Source of the DNA: Lewinella cohaerens DSM 23179
Lineage (GTDB): Bacteria; Bacteroidota; Bacteroidia; Chitinophagales; Saprospiraceae
Length of the DNA stretch: 40,014 nucleotides
Direction: 5' to 3'
Assembly (NCBI RefSeq): GCF_000379805.1
Contig: NZ_KB903554.1
Span: 151,551-191,564, forward strand
Part shown: positions 1 to 10,139 of the stretch, piece by piece
Numbering within the stretch: position 1 is the stretch's first letter
Layout of the letters: each line of letters begins with the position of its first letter
Translations under genes and position numbers: made by a program
Notes under the pieces: generated by a model
Told to the model about the DNA's origin: nothing
What the model saw: the letters and a program-made list of their open reading frames with translations, nothing else
Databases searched by the model: none

Positions 1-1820
1 AAGAAAAAGAAAAGAAAAGCTTGAGCAAGGAAAGTCTCGCACAGGGGCTACAGATTTTCCGATATGTTCTGCCTTACAAATGGCCTTTCATACTGGGGAT
101 GCTCGCATTGGTGGTAGGAAGCCTGATTTTCCTGGTCATTATGCTCGTCCCTGGCGAAATGCTTAATATTCTGAATGGAGCTTCAGCTGAAGGGTTTAGC
201 AGTATCTCTGACCGTTTACCTGGGAATTCCGGATTAGGGATGAACATCAATCAACTCTTCCTAATTGCCTTAATTCTCCTTGGCCTTCAGGGGTTTTTAT
301 CGTTCTGGCGCGTCAATCTCTTTGCTATTGTTAGCGAAAAAGGCATGGCCAACCTTAGATCTGATATTTACGGTAAGCTGATTGGACTAAGTATTCCTTT
401 TTTTGAACAACGTAGAGTCGGAGAACTAACCTCACGCATTACGACGGATGTCACGCAGGTTCAAAATGTTATCAGCACAACCCTGGCGGAGTTTATCCGG
501 CAAATCATCATTCTCTTTGGCGGTATTGCTATCATTGTTTTTACGATGCCTCGCCTTGCACTTACCATGCTCCTCACCTTTCCGGTGGTCGTTATAGGGG
601 CTATGTTTTTCGGTCGGTATATCCGTAAGCTGATGAAAGCTCGCCAAGATCAACTTGCAGAAACCAATGTCGTTGTCGAAGAAACCATGCAAACGATACA
701 GACCGTTAAAGCTTATACCAATGAGTGGTTTGAAGTAGGTCGTTATTCTCAAAAACTTAAAGGTGCAGTAGACATTGCCTTGAAAGCTGCCAAGATGCGA
801 GGATTGTTTGCCTCCTTTATTATTGTTGTCATGTTTGGTGCTTTGTTTTTCATTATGTGGCGTGCCGCACTCATGGTGCAAGCAGGCACCCTTGATCCTG
901 GCGATCTGGTTCACTTTGTTGTTTTCACAGGTACCATTGGAGCTGCTATAGCTAGCCTGGGGAGTTTTTATACTGAAATTGTTTCTGCCATTGGTGCTAC
1001 AGAGCGTATTTTTGAAATACTCGAGGAAACTTCAGAAATAGAACCGAATGCAGACAAAACAGACAACATCCAGTTAGATGGCCCTATCCGTTACGAACAA
1101 GTCCACTTCACCTACCCTACCCGCCCCGATATTGATGTTCTTAAAGGCATTGACTTAGAGATTCAACCTGGTAAAAAAATTGCATTGGTCGGTGCCAGCG
1201 GAAGTGGAAAATCTACCATTGTTGCACTCTTGCAACGTTTTTACCCTTTAGCAGACGGACAAATCACTATCGGAGGGAAAAACATCAACGATTTACCACT
1301 CAGTGCTTATCGAAGAAATATAGGCATTGTACCTCAGGAGGTTTTGCTTTTTGGAGGCACCATCAGAGAAAATATTCTTTACGGTAAGCCAGGGGCAGAA
1401 GAAAGTGAAATCATTGCTGCCGCAAAGAAGGCCAACGCCTGGGAGTTTATCAGTGGCTTCCCGGAAGAACTGGATACCATTGTAGGAGAGCGTGGCGTGA
1501 AATTATCCGGAGGCCAGCGCCAAAGGGTAGCTATTGCCAGAGCTATCTTAAAGGACCCTGCCATTCTTTTACTTGATGAAGCAACCTCCAGCCTTGATGC
1601 TGAAAGTGAACGACTGGTGCAAGCTGCACTCGACGGCTTGATGGAGGGGCGTACCAGTATTATCATCGCCCACCGGTTGAGCACTATCCGGGAAGTAGAT
1701 CAGATCTACGTTATTGACGATGGCAAAATAGTCGAACAAGGAACTCATCAGGAATTGTCCATGCGAGAGGATGGCGTGTATAACAACCTCGCAAAATTGC
1801 AATTCGAATTAATTGAATAA
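1..1820 (+). CDS. ABC exporter, fused membrane and ATPase domains (MsbA-like), open at left edge
   Basis: A homodimeric-type ABC exporter half-transporter. Numbering from the TTG at 21, residues 1-320 hold about six membrane helices, followed by a nucleotide-binding domain. That domain has Walker A GASGSGKST near 391-399, signature LSGGQ near 495, Walker B ILLLDEAT near 520 and the switch histidine in IIAHRLST. Such proteins move lipids, lipid A precursors, peptides or drugs across the inner membrane; the substrate cannot be read from sequence. The frame is open through the left edge with a Lys/Glu-rich stretch before the TTG, so the true start is probably outside the window and the TTG may not be used. 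A 64-bp gap follows before the next gene; it holds a bulged inverted repeat (1825-1857) without a T tract. Confidence 0.9.
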   Translation, partial: EKEKKSLSKESLAQGLQIFRYVLPYKWPFILGMLALVVGSLIFLVIMLVPGEMLNILNGASAEGFSSISDRLPGNSGLGMNINQLFLIALILLGLQGFLSFWRVNLFAIVSEKGMANLRSDIYGKLIGLSIPFFEQRRVGELTSRITTDVTQVQNVISTTLAEFIRQIIILFGGIAIIVFTMPRLALTMLLTFPVVVIGAMFFGRYIRKLMKARQDQLAETNVVVEETMQTIQTVKAYTNEWFEVGRYSQKLKGAVDIALKAAKMRGLFASFIIVVMFGALFFIMWRAALMVQAGTLDPGDLVHFVVFTGTIGAAIASLGSFYTEIVSAIGATERIFEILEETSEIEPNADKTDNIQLDGPIRYEQVHFTYPTRPDIDVLKGIDLEIQPGKKIALVGASGSGKSTIVALLQRFYPLADGQITIGGKNINDLPLSAYRRNIGIVPQEVLLFGGTIRENILYGKPGAEESEIIAAAKKANAWEFISGFPEELDTIVGERGVKLSGGQRQRVAIARAILKDPAILLLDEATSSLDAESERLVQAALDGLMEGRTSIIIAHRLSTIREVDQIYVIDDGKIVEQGTHQELSMREDGVYNNLAKLQFELIE

Positions 1821-1884
1821 GAGACCTTAGTTCTGCTAGTACAGAACAAGTCTAAGGAACAGTACAAAAATCAGTGCTTATCCT

Positions 1885-2418
1885 ATGAGTAAATTTCGGT
1901 GGATCGCAGTAGGGTTAATCATATTAGGAATCGTAGCGGCCTACACCCAGGAGCTACCCGTCATGATGAACTACCTTCAGGTGGGCCTGTTTTGGCGAAC
2001 AGGCTTACTGATCGGTTTATTTACAGGGATTGCCGTTTTACTATTTTTCTTTTTCAAATCAAATTCTGTCCCAGAAGACGTTGTTGCAAAGATGCGTTTG
2101 GGTAGCAGTATCCTGTTTACCTGTCTAATGCTCTGTCCACTCTTTCTAAGCTGGACAAATAGGTTAGGCATCCCCAAGGATAGTGCCCAAGAAACATTCG
2201 TAATATTTGAATCGGAACAGGCCCGTTACTCCAGTCGTTTTGGAAACCCCGCAGGAACAAAACAGCAGGCTAATCAATTTATCCTCTTTTTCTTTAAAGA
2301 TGGTCAACTACTAAGAGTAAACGGGCAACATCCTTTTTTCCCTGGTGCTCAGCGTGGAGATACCCTCCCTCTCAAGATCAATACTGGTCGCTGGGGTTAC
2401 CAATGGGTAGAACTTTAG
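1885..2418 (+). CDS. Small membrane protein of unknown function
   Basis: I do not recognise this 177-residue protein. It has three likely membrane helices (about residues 6-22, 33-56 and 72-92). A soluble C-terminal half of about 80 residues follows, rich in aromatics and Gln and ending in a Trp-Gly-Tyr-Gln-Trp stretch. The ATG start gives an intact first helix beginning Met-Ser-Lys. It lies 64 bp after the ABC exporter on the same strand and may be co-transcribed with it. Its stop is only 17 bp from the stop of the convergent M1 peptidase gene, with no clear terminator between them. Confidence 0.6.
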   Translation: MSKFRWIAVGLIILGIVAAYTQELPVMMNYLQVGLFWRTGLLIGLFTGIAVLLFFFFKSNSVPEDVVAKMRLGSSILFTCLMLCPLFLSWTNRLGIPKDSAQETFVIFESEQARYSSRFGNPAGTKQQANQFILFFFKDGQLLRVNGQHPFFPGAQRGDTLPLKINTGRWGYQWVEL

Positions 2419-2435
2419 AGCTTTAGCCGTCATTC

Positions 2436-4991
2436 TTACCTCTGGCTCCGGAAAAGCAGATCTGCGGCCATCAAAATTTTATTCCGTAAACGAGGAGGAT
2501 AATCCGGCCGTTCTTCCAAGAATTGGTTGACTATTTCTGCGGCAGCTACCGATTGATGACCGCCAAGCGTAGCTGTAATAAATTGTCGCGGGAAGAAGAT
2601 GTCTCCTGTTGCCTGAATCTCTTCCATCATGACCAGACTCTGATGCAGATAATTGATCGAGGAACTAGTACGCAAAGGATGATGAAGGTAACCTACTGCA
2701 GTAACTACCCAAGGTTCCGTCCCACGGTTTTCAAGTAAGGATAGGCTTGCAAAGAAACTGTCTCGTATTTCTTTCTCCGAAGATAATGCGGGTTGAATAA
2801 ACCGAAGCTCCTCCTTTCTATCTTGGTTCTTAGTACGAGCCAATTGAGTTTCGATTAATACTTGAGCTTCATTCGGTAGCCGTAACGCTAATTCTGCGGT
2901 CAAATCAATCGCTTCTGTTTCCGATAAAGCCAGAATAGAGGTAATCTGTTGATTTTCCCAAATCTGTCTCAGCTCAGTACTCGCCTCTTTTGATAGACCA
3001 ATTCGATAATAGGTTCTAAAATAAGCTAACTGGGCGGATGCATCTATTGCCCCTGTATAGGCTTTCTTAAGGGTTGCCTCCAGTGCTAAACCGTATTGTG
3101 CTCGTTCTGTAGGTGTAAAAAACTGCCAAAAAATGGTCTCCGTCAAGCCTAGTAGGTAATTACGATTCAAAGCATCTTCCTCCTTGAGAATTCCTTCTAA
3201 CAATGCCAAATACAAGTCTCCTACCGACAAGCGGTGCCTGAGCATATCTTCATACAAACAAATCCATGCGGCGCCACGCAGGAACGGGTTTGTTAGCTTT
3301 GAAACGTTTTGTAAAAGGTATTTCTGGCTTTGCGCCGTCAAGGGAAAGTAACCGTAAGCCATAGTAGAAGCATGCGGTAAGATCGCCAATGGCTGTTCCG
3401 GCAAGGAACCAAACGTGGCCTGTGGTTCAGCAGACAACCGAACAGGCAACAACGATACAGAATCCTCATAAAACAATGCAATCGCTGTGGATTCCGACCA
3501 ATAACGACCTTCCTTTCCCTCCTGTGCTATACTTAGTGTGTGCTGCCCATCCTTTTCTATGGCTTCGATCGTAAATACAGGCATTCCAGCAGATTTCACC
3601 CATATTTCACTCCAACTTTTTAAATCCTCTTCGGTGCGCTCATCCAGGATATTGATCAAATCATCCCAACTGGCATTACCGTAAGCAAACCGGCGTAAAT
3701 AAACACGCAACCCATCTCGTAGCCCTACCACTCCCATTTGGTCTTCCAGTTGGCGCATAACAACAGGGGCTTTCTGGTAGATAATTCTTCCGTAAAGCGT
3801 GCCCGCCTCCCTTAGGTTATCCAAAGGCTGCTGGATAGGATGACTCCCTCTTGATCGGTCCTCTCCATAAGCAGAAGGCTGATGCCGTAACAAGAAATTA
3901 AGGTCGTGATTAACCGTTGGAAAGCCGGGATTGACAATCTTGGCTGCCATGAAATTAGCAAAAACTTCTTTCAACCATACATCTGAAAACCACTCCATCG
4001 TCACCAGGTCGCCAAACCACATGTGGGCCGTTTCATGGGCGATCAGGGAAGCTCTTCCAATCTGCTGGTTTTGTGTAGCATTTTCGTCTAGCATCAAGCT
4101 TGATTCCCGGTAGAATATTGCTCCTACGTGTTCCATTCCACCGTACTGAAATCCAGGAATTAAAGCAAAGTCAAACTTCTCAAAAGGCAGAGGAATAGCC
4201 GTATATCGTTCCATCCATTCCAGTGCATGTTGGTGCAGGCTAAATATTTCCGGAAGATTGCGCTGTACCTTCTCTTGGTCACTCTCCCGGTATAGCATTC
4301 GCATGGACCTTCCGCCAATGGTAGTCTCTTCTACCTGGAACCGTCCTGCTGTAAAAGCAAACAAATAAGTACTGATCGGGGCTGTTTCTTTAAAGGAAAC
4401 TAATTTACGATCATTCTCCAATTCGGTTTCCAGGATAGCACCATTACTCAATGCTTCCCATTCTGCGGCCACATCAAGGGAGAGTGTAAACTTAGCCTTC
4501 AGGTCTGGTTGGTCAAAACACGGAAATAAGGTTGAGGCACGATCTGGAACTAATAAGGTGTACAAAAAATCTCCTTTCCTATTTAGACTGAGGTCGCCAG
4601 CAATAAAATCAATTTCTACCCTGTTTTCCCCTGCTACCAAAGATGTTCTTGGTAATATTAAGTGCCCTTCCTGAAACTTGCTCTGAGTAACTTCGCCATT
4701 GACCTGTACCTCTTCTATCTGATCAATTAGTGCTTTAAAATCCAATTGAAGATCCCTATCAATAGATTGTAGTTCAAAGCTCGCAACCACCTTTGCCGGG
4801 ATACTATCTGTTTTATTTTCAGGGATTTGAAAATGGAGATCGTAAGTAAGCTCCGAAATGTTTTTCTTGCGTTGTTTGGCCAAAGCTAAACTTACTCCTT
4901 CTTCGATTACGATTTCTGCCGGAGGCTGGTTACAACCTGTAATCATAGCAATGGTAATTAAAAGCCCGCACTTGATGATAAAATTGGTCAT
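2436..4991 (-). CDS. M1 family metallo-aminopeptidase, lipoprotein
   Basis: Zinc aminopeptidase of the M1 (PepN/gluzincin) family, predicted to remove N-terminal residues from peptides in the periplasm or at the outer membrane. Visible motifs are the exopeptidase motif GGMEH at about 284-288 (GAMEN in E. coli PepN) and the zinc motif HETAH at 319-323. The third zinc ligand is Glu342, exactly 19 residues after His323. The usual NEGFA context is KEVFA here. Residues 1-20 form a lipoprotein signal ending in Ile-Thr-Gly-Cys, with Cys20 the likely lipidated residue. The 851-residue length is normal for the family. An ERAP/HEAT-like C-terminal region follows the catalytic domain. The gene stands alone on the minus strand, behind the terminator of the TPR gene. 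Confidence 0.92.
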   Translation of the reverse strand: MTNFIIKCGLLITIAMITGCNQPPAEIVIEEGVSLALAKQRKKNISELTYDLHFQIPENKTDSIPAKVVASFELQSIDRDLQLDFKALIDQIEEVQVNGEVTQSKFQEGHLILPRTSLVAGENRVEIDFIAGDLSLNRKGDFLYTLLVPDRASTLFPCFDQPDLKAKFTLSLDVAAEWEALSNGAILETELENDRKLVSFKETAPISTYLFAFTAGRFQVEETTIGGRSMRMLYRESDQEKVQRNLPEIFSLHQHALEWMERYTAIPLPFEKFDFALIPGFQYGGMEHVGAIFYRESSLMLDENATQNQQIGRASLIAHETAHMWFGDLVTMEWFSDVWLKEVFANFMAAKIVNPGFPTVNHDLNFLLRHQPSAYGEDRSRGSHPIQQPLDNLREAGTLYGRIIYQKAPVVMRQLEDQMGVVGLRDGLRVYLRRFAYGNASWDDLINILDERTEEDLKSWSEIWVKSAGMPVFTIEAIEKDGQHTLSIAQEGKEGRYWSESTAIALFYEDSVSLLPVRLSAEPQATFGSLPEQPLAILPHASTMAYGYFPLTAQSQKYLLQNVSKLTNPFLRGAAWICLYEDMLRHRLSVGDLYLALLEGILKEEDALNRNYLLGLTETIFWQFFTPTERAQYGLALEATLKKAYTGAIDASAQLAYFRTYYRIGLSKEASTELRQIWENQQITSILALSETEAIDLTAELALRLPNEAQVLIETQLARTKNQDRKEELRFIQPALSSEKEIRDSFFASLSLLENRGTEPWVVTAVGYLHHPLRTSSSINYLHQSLVMMEEIQATGDIFFPRQFITATLGGHQSVAAAEIVNQFLEERPDYPPRLRNKILMAADLLFRSQR

Positions 4992-5028
4992 AATCTATTT
5001 AATCAAAGAAATTTAGGGTAAAAATAGT

Positions 5029-5062
5029 AAAAGCCACCCTGAAGTCAATCAGGATGGCTTTT
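5029..5062 (-). terminator. Rho-independent terminator of the TPR protein gene
   Basis: Two 14-nt arms (5029-5042 and 5049-5062) pair with one mismatch around a 6-nt loop. The outer four pairs are A:T, giving a U run on either strand. It starts about 23 bp beyond the stop of the minus-strand TPR gene and lies upstream of the M1 peptidase gene. Confidence 0.75.
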
Positions 5063-5085
5063 ACAAGAAAGCGTATTAGGCTTTA

Positions 5086-6468
5086 TTAGTTATTCAGGAA
5101 GTAAGACTCAACGGTCTCCCCAGCTTGAACTGTTTCCAGACGAGCCTTAAACTCATTTGACATTGTGAAATCACTCTTACGAGCATAGATTTCTTTTAAT
5201 GCAATTAGGGTATTAATATCGTTTGGCTTCTGCTTTTCAACAGTGACAAAGAAAGGCAAAGCAGTTTCAAAAACTTCTGCTACTTCAGCTTGTAGTTCGT
5301 CATATTTGCGCTGTCCTTCTTTAGAGAAGTCATCCGCAAGTGTAGACAATTCCTGTGTCATGTTTGCTGCCTGGTTGAAGTAAAGGGCACCGATGCTGTA
5401 AGTTGCATCTGTAAAGGTTGAATCTCTTTCCAATGCCATACCGTAGTACTTCAAAGACTCAGAGAAATACCCCGTTGCTGATTCTTCGTTACCGGCTTTA
5501 GCTTCACGCTGATAAAGATTATCGTAAACATTACCCATCGTTGTATAGAGGGAGATATTGTCTGGTTCTTTTTCCAGTGCTGCCTCCAACTTAGTAATTA
5601 ACACATCAAGTTGGTTAATACGAAGGAAGTGATTGATTTCAGCGAAAAGGATAGAAACATCATCAGGAAAACGCTTACGGCCATCCTGTAGGTTCACATA
5701 AGCCTTTTCCATTACAGCAGTCTTCTCTTCTTCTGTAAGCTTGGAATCAGGGGCCAATGCATCAGCTGCTTCAATTTTATAAAGCGCTTCGTAAATGGCT
5801 GCTTTTTCTGCACCATTTTCCTTAAGCTTCGAGAATAATGGAGCTGCAGCAGCGATTTCATTAGCGTTCAATGCTGCCAGGCCAGTAATGTAAACCTGAT
5901 CGTTAACGGCCTCTTCTGTCTCCAACATGCTTTCCTCATCATTTTCGGTCAACAGTTCGTGAGCAGTTAGTACACCATTAAAGTTGTTATATGCATTAGG
6001 GAATTCGCCTTTTTCATAGGCATAAATACCCATGTTATTTAGATTGGTCTGTACCGCCCGAATGCCCTTCAGCGCATCTTTGGTTTGATACTTTTTTTCA
6101 GCCATAGACAAGGCCTTCTGATAGGCACTAAAGGCTACCAATGCAGGCGTTTCTACCTGAGGTAACGCATCAAGAGTACCAACATTCAATTGCTGAACGC
6201 TAACAATCTGGTTAGCAATAGTGTTGTAGATATCTCCCTGAGATAGCCAGGTAGACGCATTGCCATTGGTTTCACTGGCAGCTACTGCGATAGCAATCAT
6301 ATCTACTGCTTCGTGCAGTTTATCCAAATTAGCCGTTTGGTCTAACTCGAAAGATTTCAAGGCATTTCCGGCTTTCTTCAAAGCCTTGGCAGGATCTTCC
6401 TGTGCTTGTACCGTAAAGGTCAGTGCTAGAAAAGTTAGACAGCCAAAAATTAGCTTTTTCATAGTCAT
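5086..6468 (-). CDS. Exported tetratricopeptide-repeat protein
   Basis: A 460-residue protein with an N-terminal Sec signal (hydrophobic core about residues 6-18, cleavage after Ala-Gln-Ala near residue 22). The rest is almost wholly helical and shows TPR-like helix pairs, clearest around 300-370 (for example 'AALEKEPDNISLYTTMGNVY'). The C-terminus around 400-440 has another TPR. Such proteins scaffold protein complexes in the periplasm; no partner is evident. A second in-frame ATG two codons downstream (6462), followed by two lysines, is an equally good start. It shares the minus strand with gyrA, but a 96-bp gap and its own terminator suggest a separate unit or readthrough from gyrA. Confidence 0.75.
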   Translation of the reverse strand: MTMKKLIFGCLTFLALTFTVQAQEDPAKALKKAGNALKSFELDQTANLDKLHEAVDMIAIAVAASETNGNASTWLSQGDIYNTIANQIVSVQQLNVGTLDALPQVETPALVAFSAYQKALSMAEKKYQTKDALKGIRAVQTNLNNMGIYAYEKGEFPNAYNNFNGVLTAHELLTENDEESMLETEEAVNDQVYITGLAALNANEIAAAAPLFSKLKENGAEKAAIYEALYKIEAADALAPDSKLTEEEKTAVMEKAYVNLQDGRKRFPDDVSILFAEINHFLRINQLDVLITKLEAALEKEPDNISLYTTMGNVYDNLYQREAKAGNEESATGYFSESLKYYGMALERDSTFTDATYSIGALYFNQAANMTQELSTLADDFSKEGQRKYDELQAEVAEVFETALPFFVTVEKQKPNDINTLIALKEIYARKSDFTMSNEFKARLETVQAGETVESYFLNN

Positions 6469-6564
6469 TTTAAATTATTTGGTGATTTAAACCACCCTTA
6501 TGACGGAGTAGTCAAGTTAAAGGCTCTTAATGAAATCTTAAAACTTTAGAGCCCAAAATTAATT

Positions 6565-9120
6565 TTATTCTTCTTCCTCGCTTTCCTCTTCACGAGCCAC
6601 TACTGTAACGTCAGCAATTTCGTCTTTAGCATCCAGACGAATCACTTTTACGCCTTGAGTAGCACGCCCCATTACGCGAATATCATCAGCACGCATTCGG
6701 ATAACAACACCAGATTTGCTGGTAATCATAAGGTCATTATCATCCTTTACGGCTTTGATCGTGACAACGGCACCGGTTTTCTTCGTCACACTCATGGTGC
6801 GAACCCCCTTGCCACCTCTGTTGGTTAGACGATATTCGTTGAAGTCAGTGCGTTTACCCATTCCTTTCTCGGAAATAACCATAACAGAAATGTCCTCGTC
6901 AGTAGCATCGATACAGATCATACCCACAACTTTATCGGACTCATCTGCTAAAGAAACACCCCGTACTCCGGCTGCGGTACGCCCCATTGGTCGAACTTTT
7001 GATTCTTCGAAGTGAATAGCATTTCCTGAACGTGTCGCAAGGAATACGTGACTATCACCTGTTGTTAGGCGAGCTTCCAAGAGTTGGTCACCATCATTGA
7101 TGGTGATGGCATTGATACCTCCTACACGAGGTCGAGAATATGCTTCTACGAGGGTCTTCTTCACCACACCATTCCTGGTACAGAACATAATGTAGTGGTT
7201 CTTCAGGAATTCTTCATCAGTCAGGTCTTTCACAATGATGTAAGCCTTGACACTATCCTCTTTAGGTATTGCCAGAATATTCTGGATCACTCTACCACCA
7301 GAATTTTTCGAAGCTTCCGGGATTTCGAATATACGTATCCAATGACAACGCCCTTGCTCTGTAAATAGCATCAGGTAATTGTGATTGGTAGCGCCAAACA
7401 TGTGTTCGACAAAGTCAGTATCTCGGGTTCTGCTTCCTTGGCTACCTCGCCCACCGCGGCTCTGTATCTTGTACTCCGACATCGGCGTACGTTTGATATA
7501 CCCCAGGTGGCTAATTGTTACAACTACTTCTTCATCCTTGATAAGGTCTTCGATAGAAATATCGCCAGCTTCCAGGCTAATTTCTGAGCGACGCTCATCT
7601 CCATAACGTTCTTTAATATCACGGAGTTCTTCCTTGATGATATCACGCTGCATCTCTTCACTTGCCAATATCGCCCGCAAGTGGTCAATCAATGCCTTGA
7701 TTTCATTGTATTCGTCCTTGATCTTATCCCGTTCAAGTCCAGTCAACTTCTGAAGTCGCATTTCCAAAATTGCTTTGGCTTGCTGCTCAGAAAGGACATT
7801 GCCTTCGAGTACAATAAGATCACCCGTTTGTACCTCTTGCACCAGGTCTCCGAACTTCTTCCAGAAAGCATCCTTGTCATCGATGAAATCTCCATTGATT
7901 AAGCCCTGCTTGGCTTCATCAGGCGTCGTAGACCTACGGATCAAGGCAATAACTTCATCAAGATAATCAAGGGCAATCAGTAAGCCTACAAGAATATGAG
8001 CTCGGCTTAATGCCTTGTTTAGGTCATATATTGTACGGCGAACGATAACCTCGATTCGGAACTTGATAAACTCAACGATAATATCCTTGAGGTTCAAGAC
8101 GACCGGGCGGCCATCTACCAATGCGATATTGTTGACACCATAGCTGGTTTGTAGTGGGGTATACTTGTAAAGTTTACTCAACACCACAGAAGCCATTGCA
8201 TCTCGCTTTATTTCGATTACAATGCGTAAGCCATCACGATCTGATTCATCGCGTACATCACTGATACCATCCACTCTATCGCCAACAAGTTCGGCAATTT
8301 TGGTAACCAAGGTCGCTTTATTAACCTGGTAAGGGATTTCAGAAATGATGATGGTTTCACGATCTCTATTGTCCGTGATGATTTCTGCTTTACCACGTAC
8401 AACAACCCGACCTCTACCGGTATGGAAGGCATCTTTGATACCTTGGTAATCAAAAATGATCCCGCCAGTAGGAAAATCAGGTGCTTTGATGAAATTCATC
8501 AATTCATCAATCGTGATTTCCGGGTTTTCAATGGTTGCAACAACCCCGTCAATGACCTCAGTGAGGTTATGAGGCAACATGTTGGTAGCCATACCTACCG
8601 CAATACCTGATGCTCCATTAATAAGCAGGTTAGGGATTCTTGCGGGTAAGACAGTTGGCTCTTTCAACGTATCATCGAAGTTGAAAGCAAAATCGACGGT
8701 ATCTTTGCCAATGTCTGCTAACAGTTCATCGCTGATTCGGCGTAGGCGGGCCTCCGTATAACGCATTGCGGCCGGGCTATCGCCGTCCATGCTACCGAAG
8801 TTACCTTGTCCATCTACTAATGGATACCGCAAGGACCAGTCCTGAGCCATCCTCACCATCGTGTCATAGACAGAAGAGTCTCCGTGAGGGTGATATTTAC
8901 CCAGAACCTCCCCGACAATACGGGCGGATTTCTTGTGAGATTTATTATAAGCCAGTCCCAAGTCTGACATACCGTATAAAACACGGCGATGAACAGGTTT
9001 GAGGCCATCCCTTACATCGGGTAGGGCACGAGAAACAATCACCGACATAGAATAATCTATGTAGGCAGATTTCATCTGTTCCTCAATATTAACGGGGATA
9101 ATTCGCTGATTAGAAGACAT
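6565..9120 (-). CDS. gyrA: DNA gyrase subunit A
   Basis: The breakage-reunion subunit of DNA gyrase, which introduces negative supercoils with GyrB. The catalytic tyrosine is Tyr121 in '[10 protein letters not shown]'. The quinolone-resistance region reads '[17 protein letters not shown]', with Ser82 and Asp86 at the positions of E. coli Ser83 and Asp87, the susceptible residues. A GyrA-box-like sequence QSRGGRG (QRRGGKG in E. coli) near residue 550 and the following beta-pinwheel repeats favour GyrA over ParC. The 851-residue length is typical, and the C-terminus is a Glu-rich acidic tail. It is transcribed divergently from ubiE; a TATCTTTG element lies about 95 bp upstream of the start. Confidence 0.96.
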   Translation of the reverse strand: MSSNQRIIPVNIEEQMKSAYIDYSMSVIVSRALPDVRDGLKPVHRRVLYGMSDLGLAYNKSHKKSARIVGEVLGKYHPHGDSSVYDTMVRMAQDWSLRYPLVDGQGNFGSMDGDSPAAMRYTEARLRRISDELLADIGKDTVDFAFNFDDTLKEPTVLPARIPNLLINGASGIAVGMATNMLPHNLTEVIDGVVATIENPEITIDELMNFIKAPDFPTGGIIFDYQGIKDAFHTGRGRVVVRGKAEIITDNRDRETIIISEIPYQVNKATLVTKIAELVGDRVDGISDVRDESDRDGLRIVIEIKRDAMASVVLSKLYKYTPLQTSYGVNNIALVDGRPVVLNLKDIIVEFIKFRIEVIVRRTIYDLNKALSRAHILVGLLIALDYLDEVIALIRRSTTPDEAKQGLINGDFIDDKDAFWKKFGDLVQEVQTGDLIVLEGNVLSEQQAKAILEMRLQKLTGLERDKIKDEYNEIKALIDHLRAILASEEMQRDIIKEELRDIKERYGDERRSEISLEAGDISIEDLIKDEEVVVTISHLGYIKRTPMSEYKIQSRGGRGSQGSRTRDTDFVEHMFGATNHNYLMLFTEQGRCHWIRIFEIPEASKNSGGRVIQNILAIPKEDSVKAYIIVKDLTDEEFLKNHYIMFCTRNGVVKKTLVEAYSRPRVGGINAITINDGDQLLEARLTTGDSHVFLATRSGNAIHFEESKVRPMGRTAAGVRGVSLADESDKVVGMICIDATDEDISVMVISEKGMGKRTDFNEYRLTNRGGKGVRTMSVTKKTGAVVTIKAVKDDNDLMITSKSGVVIRMRADDIRVMGRATQGVKVIRLDAKDEIADVTVVAREEESEEEE

Positions 9121-9214
9121 CTAGCGGGATAAAGATTTTTAATGAATACTTGCTGTACGTTTGCTCAAGACACTAAGCCAAATTAAAGGTAAATGGCTTA
9201 GTTATAATAAGCGG

Positions 9215-9246
9215 ACAAAGATAACAAATTATTGGCGATGAACGAA
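9215..9246 (-). promoter_or_regulatory. Predicted gyrA promoter (Bacteroidota type)
   Basis: Read on the minus strand there is a perfect -7 element TATCTTTG (9222-9215). TTCG lies 20 nt upstream as a weak -33 element. Transcription would begin near 9208, leaving an 88-nt leader before the gyrA ATG at 9120. The rest of the 287-bp gyrA-ubiE gap shows no other gene. Confidence 0.6.
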
Positions 9247-9381
9247 GCCCCGGACAAAGTGTTTATAGCAATGATAAAGCGATTTGATCTTTACCATTTT
9301 TGGTTTTTAGAATTCGCTTTAGGTTCCATTATTAGTATAACTTTATTAGAAAAGTTAGTGCTCGTTTGAACAATGAGCGCT

Positions 9382-9389
9382 TATCTTTG
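9382..9389 (+). promoter_or_regulatory. Predicted ubiE -7 promoter element
   Basis: TATCTTTG matches the Bacteroidota -7 consensus TAnnTTTG, 18 bp before the ubiE ATG. No good TTG/TTTG lies exactly 20 nt upstream; TTTG at 9365 is too close and TTAG at 9355 is 23 nt away. The mRNA leader would be very short. Confidence 0.5.
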
Positions 9390-9407
9390 CGCACATAAAA
9401 TGCGGAA

Positions 9408-10139
9408 ATGAAAGAACAAGTGACTCCCTACGGAGATGGGGATGCGAAAAAAAGTCAGGTGTCCAAGATGTTTAACCGGATAGCAGCCAGTTACGACTTG
9501 CTTAACCGGATGACTTCAATGGGTATCGACGTTATTTGGCGCAAGCGAGCCATTGCTCAACTCAACCCACAGGAGCATCAAAAGATTTTGGATGTTGCGA
9601 CCGGCACCGCCGATGTAGCCCTCGAAATTCGCAGACAGATGCCTCAGGTAACACACATTACGGGCCTGGATATCAGCTCAGAAATGCTGGCTTTTGGTAG
9701 AGAAAAAGTAAGAAAAAAAGGCTGGGACGATCAAATTACATTGGTGGAAGGAGATTCTGAAGATTTACCCTTTGCAGACAATACATTTGACGCAGTGACC
9801 GTTGCCTTTGGTGTTCGAAATTTTGAGCATCTGGAGGTAGGTCTAAAAGAAATCTACCGCGTAATTCGCCCTGGAGGTAAGCTGGTGGTGCTGGAATTTA
9901 GTCATCCACAAGCTTTTCCTATCAAACAGCTCTTTAATTTATACTTCAAGTATATACTTCCGAGCATTGGGCGCGTTATCTCCAAAGACAAAAAAGCTTA
10001 CCAGTATCTTTATGAATCGGTACAGGCGTTTCTTAATCAGGAGGCTTTTTTAGAACAATTATCTCAAATAGGCTTTAAATCAAACCAATGCAGGTCGCTA
10101 ACCTTCGGAATATCATCACTTTACACGGGTATAAAATAA
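9408..10139 (+). CDS. ubiE: Demethylmenaquinone methyltransferase
   Basis: SAM-dependent C-methyltransferase of the UbiE/MenG family, which methylates demethylmenaquinone in the last step of menaquinone synthesis. The family is also called bifunctional with ubiquinone precursors, but Bacteroidota use menaquinone. Visible are the N-terminal 'MFNRIAASYDLLNRMTSMGI' signature (21-40), SAM motif I LDVATGTAD (61-69), the acidic loop after strand 2 (LDISSEML) and the conserved 'FGVRNF' and 'GGKLVVLEFSHP' segments. The 243-residue length is typical. Its last 52 bp overlap the start of porT, so the two genes are probably co-transcribed and translationally linked. Confidence 0.95.
   Translation: MKEQVTPYGDGDAKKSQVSKMFNRIAASYDLLNRMTSMGIDVIWRKRAIAQLNPQEHQKILDVATGTADVALEIRRQMPQVTHITGLDISSEMLAFGREKVRKKGWDDQITLVEGDSEDLPFADNTFDAVTVAFGVRNFEHLEVGLKEIYRVIRPGGKLVVLEFSHPQAFPIKQLFNLYFKYILPSIGRVISKDKKAYQYLYESVQAFLNQEAFLEQLSQIGFKSNQCRSLTFGISSLYTGIK

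Noticed and set aside
432-914. 160-codon minus-strand frame inside the ABC exporter
   Set aside because: Antisense to a strongly conserved gene and rich in His/Lys/Asn as expected of a shadow frame.
1825-1857. Inverted repeat CCTTAG...CTAAGG with inner TTCTG/CAGAA after the ABC exporter
   Set aside because: Bulged stem without a T tract, so I do not call it a terminator; the next gene is 28 bp further on the same strand.
6565-9120. Topoisomerase IV subunit A (parC) as an alternative to gyrA
   Set aside because: The GyrA-box-like QSRGGRG and the C-terminal pinwheel repeats fit GyrA better.
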